Origin: Hyphomicrobiales bacterium
GTDB taxonomy: Bacteria > Pseudomonadota > Alphaproteobacteria > Rhizobiales > Methylopilaceae
Length of the DNA stretch: 64,000 nucleotides
Assembly: GCA_022842205.1 (NCBI GenBank)
Contig: JALHQA010000001.1
Location: forward strand, 372,001-436,000
Direction: 5' to 3'
Numbering within the stretch: position 1 is the stretch's first letter; each line of letters begins with the position of its first letter. Positions 62,791 to 64,000 of the stretch are shown here, piece after piece. The notes beneath the pieces are model-generated. The model was not told the origin of the DNA and made no database searches. It saw only the letters and a program-made list of their open reading frames with translations. A program made the position numbers and the translations under genes.

Positions 62791-63762
62791 ATGACAAAGC
62801 CGGACCTGTTGATGCTGACCCCGATGCGCCCTCTCGTGGAGGCTGCGCTTGAACCGCATGCCACCCTGCACCGCCTTTGGGAGGCGCAAGACAGGGACGC
62901 ATTGCTGGCGGAGGTCGGTCCGCGCGTTCGCGGCATCGTCTCGTTCGTCGCGTCCTGCCCGCGGACGCTGATCGAGAAGCTGCCGGCGCTGGAGATCATC
63001 GCGACATCCGCCGTCGGCTATGACGGGATCGACGTCAAGGCCGCAGCCGAACGTGGCGTCGTCGTCACCAATACGCCGGATGTGCTGACGGACGAGGTCG
63101 CGGATCTCACCATCGGACTGCTGCTGGCGACCATCCGGGAAATTCCCCGGGCCGAGCGCTATCTGCGCGGCGGGCATTGGCCGGAGGCGCCTTATCGCCT
63201 GACCGCGACGCTGCGCGGCCGCACCGTCGGCATCATCGGCCTCGGCCGTATCGGCAAGGCCATTGCCCAGCGGCTGGAAGGGTTCGACGTTGCGATCGCC
63301 TATCACGGACGCCGTCAGCAGGCCGATGTGACGTACAGCTATTATCCGACGCTGACCGGCATGGCCCAGGCGGTCGATACGCTGATTGCCATTACACCCG
63401 GCGGCGCCGAAACGCGGCATATGGTGAACAAGGAAACATTCGAGGCACTCGGCCCAGATGGCATCTTCATCAATGTCGCGCGCGGATCGGTCGTCGATCA
63501 GGAGGCGCTGATCGCGGCGTTGAAAAACGGAACAATCCTCGCGGCGGGCCTCGACGTCTACGACAACGAACCGCATGTTCCGGCCGAACTGATCGCGCTG
63601 GAAAATGCGGTGCTTCTCCCGCATGTGGCTTCGGCATCGGGCCATACGCGCGATGCGATGGCCCAGCTTGCCGTGGACAATGTCATGGCATGGCTCAAGG
63701 GCGAGCCGCCGCTGACACCAGTGCCGGAAACGCCGTGGCCGCACGCCAAACGGCCTGTATAG
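62791..63762 (+). CDS. D-2-hydroxyacid dehydrogenase (glyoxylate/hydroxypyruvate reductase-like)
   Basis: This 323-aa protein has the NAD(P)-binding motif GRTVGIIGLGRIGKAIAQRLEGF. The catalytic Arg lies in INVARGSVVDQEALI, Glu in LDVYDNEPHVP and His in VLLPHVASASGHTRDAM. It reduces 2-oxoacids to D-2-hydroxyacids or the reverse; the exact substrate is not readable, although hydroxypyruvate or hydroxyphenylpyruvate reductases are the closest type. AAGGAG lies 7 nt before ATG 62791. Confidence 0.94.
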   Translation: MTKPDLLMLTPMRPLVEAALEPHATLHRLWEAQDRDALLAEVGPRVRGIVSFVASCPRTLIEKLPALEIIATSAVGYDGIDVKAAAERGVVVTNTPDVLTDEVADLTIGLLLATIREIPRAERYLRGGHWPEAPYRLTATLRGRTVGIIGLGRIGKAIAQRLEGFDVAIAYHGRRQQADVTYSYYPTLTGMAQAVDTLIAITPGGAETRHMVNKETFEALGPDGIFINVARGSVVDQEALIAALKNGTILAAGLDVYDNEPHVPAELIALENAVLLPHVASASGHTRDAMAQLAVDNVMAWLKGEPPLTPVPETPWPHAKRPV

Positions 63763-63774
63763 ACAACAGGATCG

Positions 63775-63945
63775 CTAGGTTCGGGTGCCGTTCGTCCTGT
63801 GAAAGAACAGGTCGTAGCCGCACAGCAGCAATGTCACCAAGACCACAAGCCCGAGATCGAGGCGCGGCACCCGCATCACGAGGATTGCGAGGAACCCGCA
63901 CATGGTGACGAAGGCCAGAAGCGAAAGTCCTCTTTCGAGCGTCAT
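63775..63945 (-). CDS. Small membrane protein (56 aa)
   Basis: The frame starts ATG 63945 and has two predicted membrane helices (LSLLAFVTMCGFLAILVM, then RVPRLD, then LGLVVLVTLLLCGYDLFF). GGAGG lies just upstream, inside the end of the preceding gene, so the two are coupled. I recall similar small two-helix proteins in Rhizobiales operons but cannot name a family. Likely an accessory or small subunit of an operon that continues beyond the window. Confidence 0.65.
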   Translation of the reverse strand: MTLERGLSLLAFVTMCGFLAILVMRVPRLDLGLVVLVTLLLCGYDLFFHRTNGTRT

Positions 63946-63947
63946 CG

Positions 63948-64000
63948 TCAGCCTCCGTAGAAGTGGTTCGGGAGATAGTAGATCGTCTGCGGGAAGGCGT
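63948..64000 (-). CDS. C-terminal fragment of an unidentified gene cut by window edge
   Basis: Seventeen codons are visible, ending AFPQTIYYLPNHFYGG-stop. The stop is 2 bp from the small membrane protein start, so it is the preceding gene of that operon. Too short to identify. Confidence 0.5.
   Translation of the reverse strand, partial: AFPQTIYYLPNHFYGG

Overview
The window is GC-rich chromosomal DNA of an alphaproteobacterium, most likely of the order Hyphomicrobiales (Rhizobiales). This inference rests on gene order (lptC-lptA-lptB-rpoN-ptsN; the ligase-associated DNA repair module), on promoters of the EcfG type (GGAAC-N16/17-CGTT), on a 16-nt extended Shine-Dalgarno that exactly complements the alphaproteobacterial 16S rRNA 3' end, and on tandem arginine-rich Tat-signal proteins. 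The species cannot be named from the sequence alone. LAYOUT. 1-3.1 kb: an SDR gene cut by the window edge, a glutathione S-transferase, undecaprenyl-diphosphatase and an NDUFA9-like SDR. 3.2-11.6 kb: an integrated genomic island in the 3' end of a tRNA-Leu(CAG) gene. It is bounded by a 21-bp direct repeat (3272-3292 and 11555-11575) and starts with a tyrosine recombinase. Its cargo is an HhH-glycosylase-like protein, a small conserved hypothetical protein, a serine resolvase, a DUF2235 alpha/beta hydrolase, and a tightly overlapping three-gene operon ending in a metallo-beta-lactamase-fold hydrolase. The island also holds two 79-bp structured repeats and a helically phased array of CT(W)AG palindromes. 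It is visibly less GC-rich than its surroundings in the cargo part. 11.6-20.3 kb: S41 peptidase, two PepSY proteins with acidic tails next to an OmpR-type regulator and sensor kinase, a PQ-loop-like membrane protein, an M3 oligopeptidase and an ABC-2 exporter. 20.4-26.9 kb: two Tat-signal arginine-rich proteins, an RNase D-like exonuclease, LPS export genes lptCAB, rpoN, ptsN, and a receiver-only regulator behind an EcfG-like promoter. 26.9-35.1 kb: a MacAB-type efflux pair, a lytic transglycosylase, 5-oxoprolinase pxpA divergent from pxpBC, a second receiver-only regulator with an EcfG-like promoter, mobA and mobB. 35.3-46.4 kb: the sulfite reductase pair cysJ-cysI, a short mRNA with the extended Shine-Dalgarno, a YaiI protein, a SleB-type hydrolase between two copies of a palindromic repeat, a strongly diverged PEP carboxylase-like protein, an ion transporter and an HD-GYP protein. 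46.5-55.7 kb: nrdA-nrdB, whose small subunit has phenylalanine at the radical-tyrosine position (class Ic signature), then a DUF900 lipoprotein, glycerol kinase, a luciferase-like monooxygenase and cytochrome c'. 55.7-64 kb: the four-gene ligase-associated DNA repair module (ligase, exonuclease, helicase, phosphodiesterase) with a GNAT gene inside it, an HU protein, a 2-hydroxyacid dehydrogenase, a small membrane protein and a terminal gene fragment. HOW THE GENES WORK TOGETHER. Most of the window is housekeeping: envelope biogenesis (uppP, lptCAB, lytic enzymes), regulation (rpoN/ptsN, two-component parts), sulfur assimilation, Moco biosynthesis, dNTP supply and DNA repair. The accessory interest is concentrated in the tRNA-Leu island. 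Its three-gene metallo-beta-lactamase operon, glycosylase-like gene and DUF2235 gene look like a defence or conflict cargo, which is an inference. Second-tier points of interest are the class Ic ribonucleotide reductase, the extended-Shine-Dalgarno mini-mRNA, the diverged PEP carboxylase and the two stress-promoter-linked receivers.
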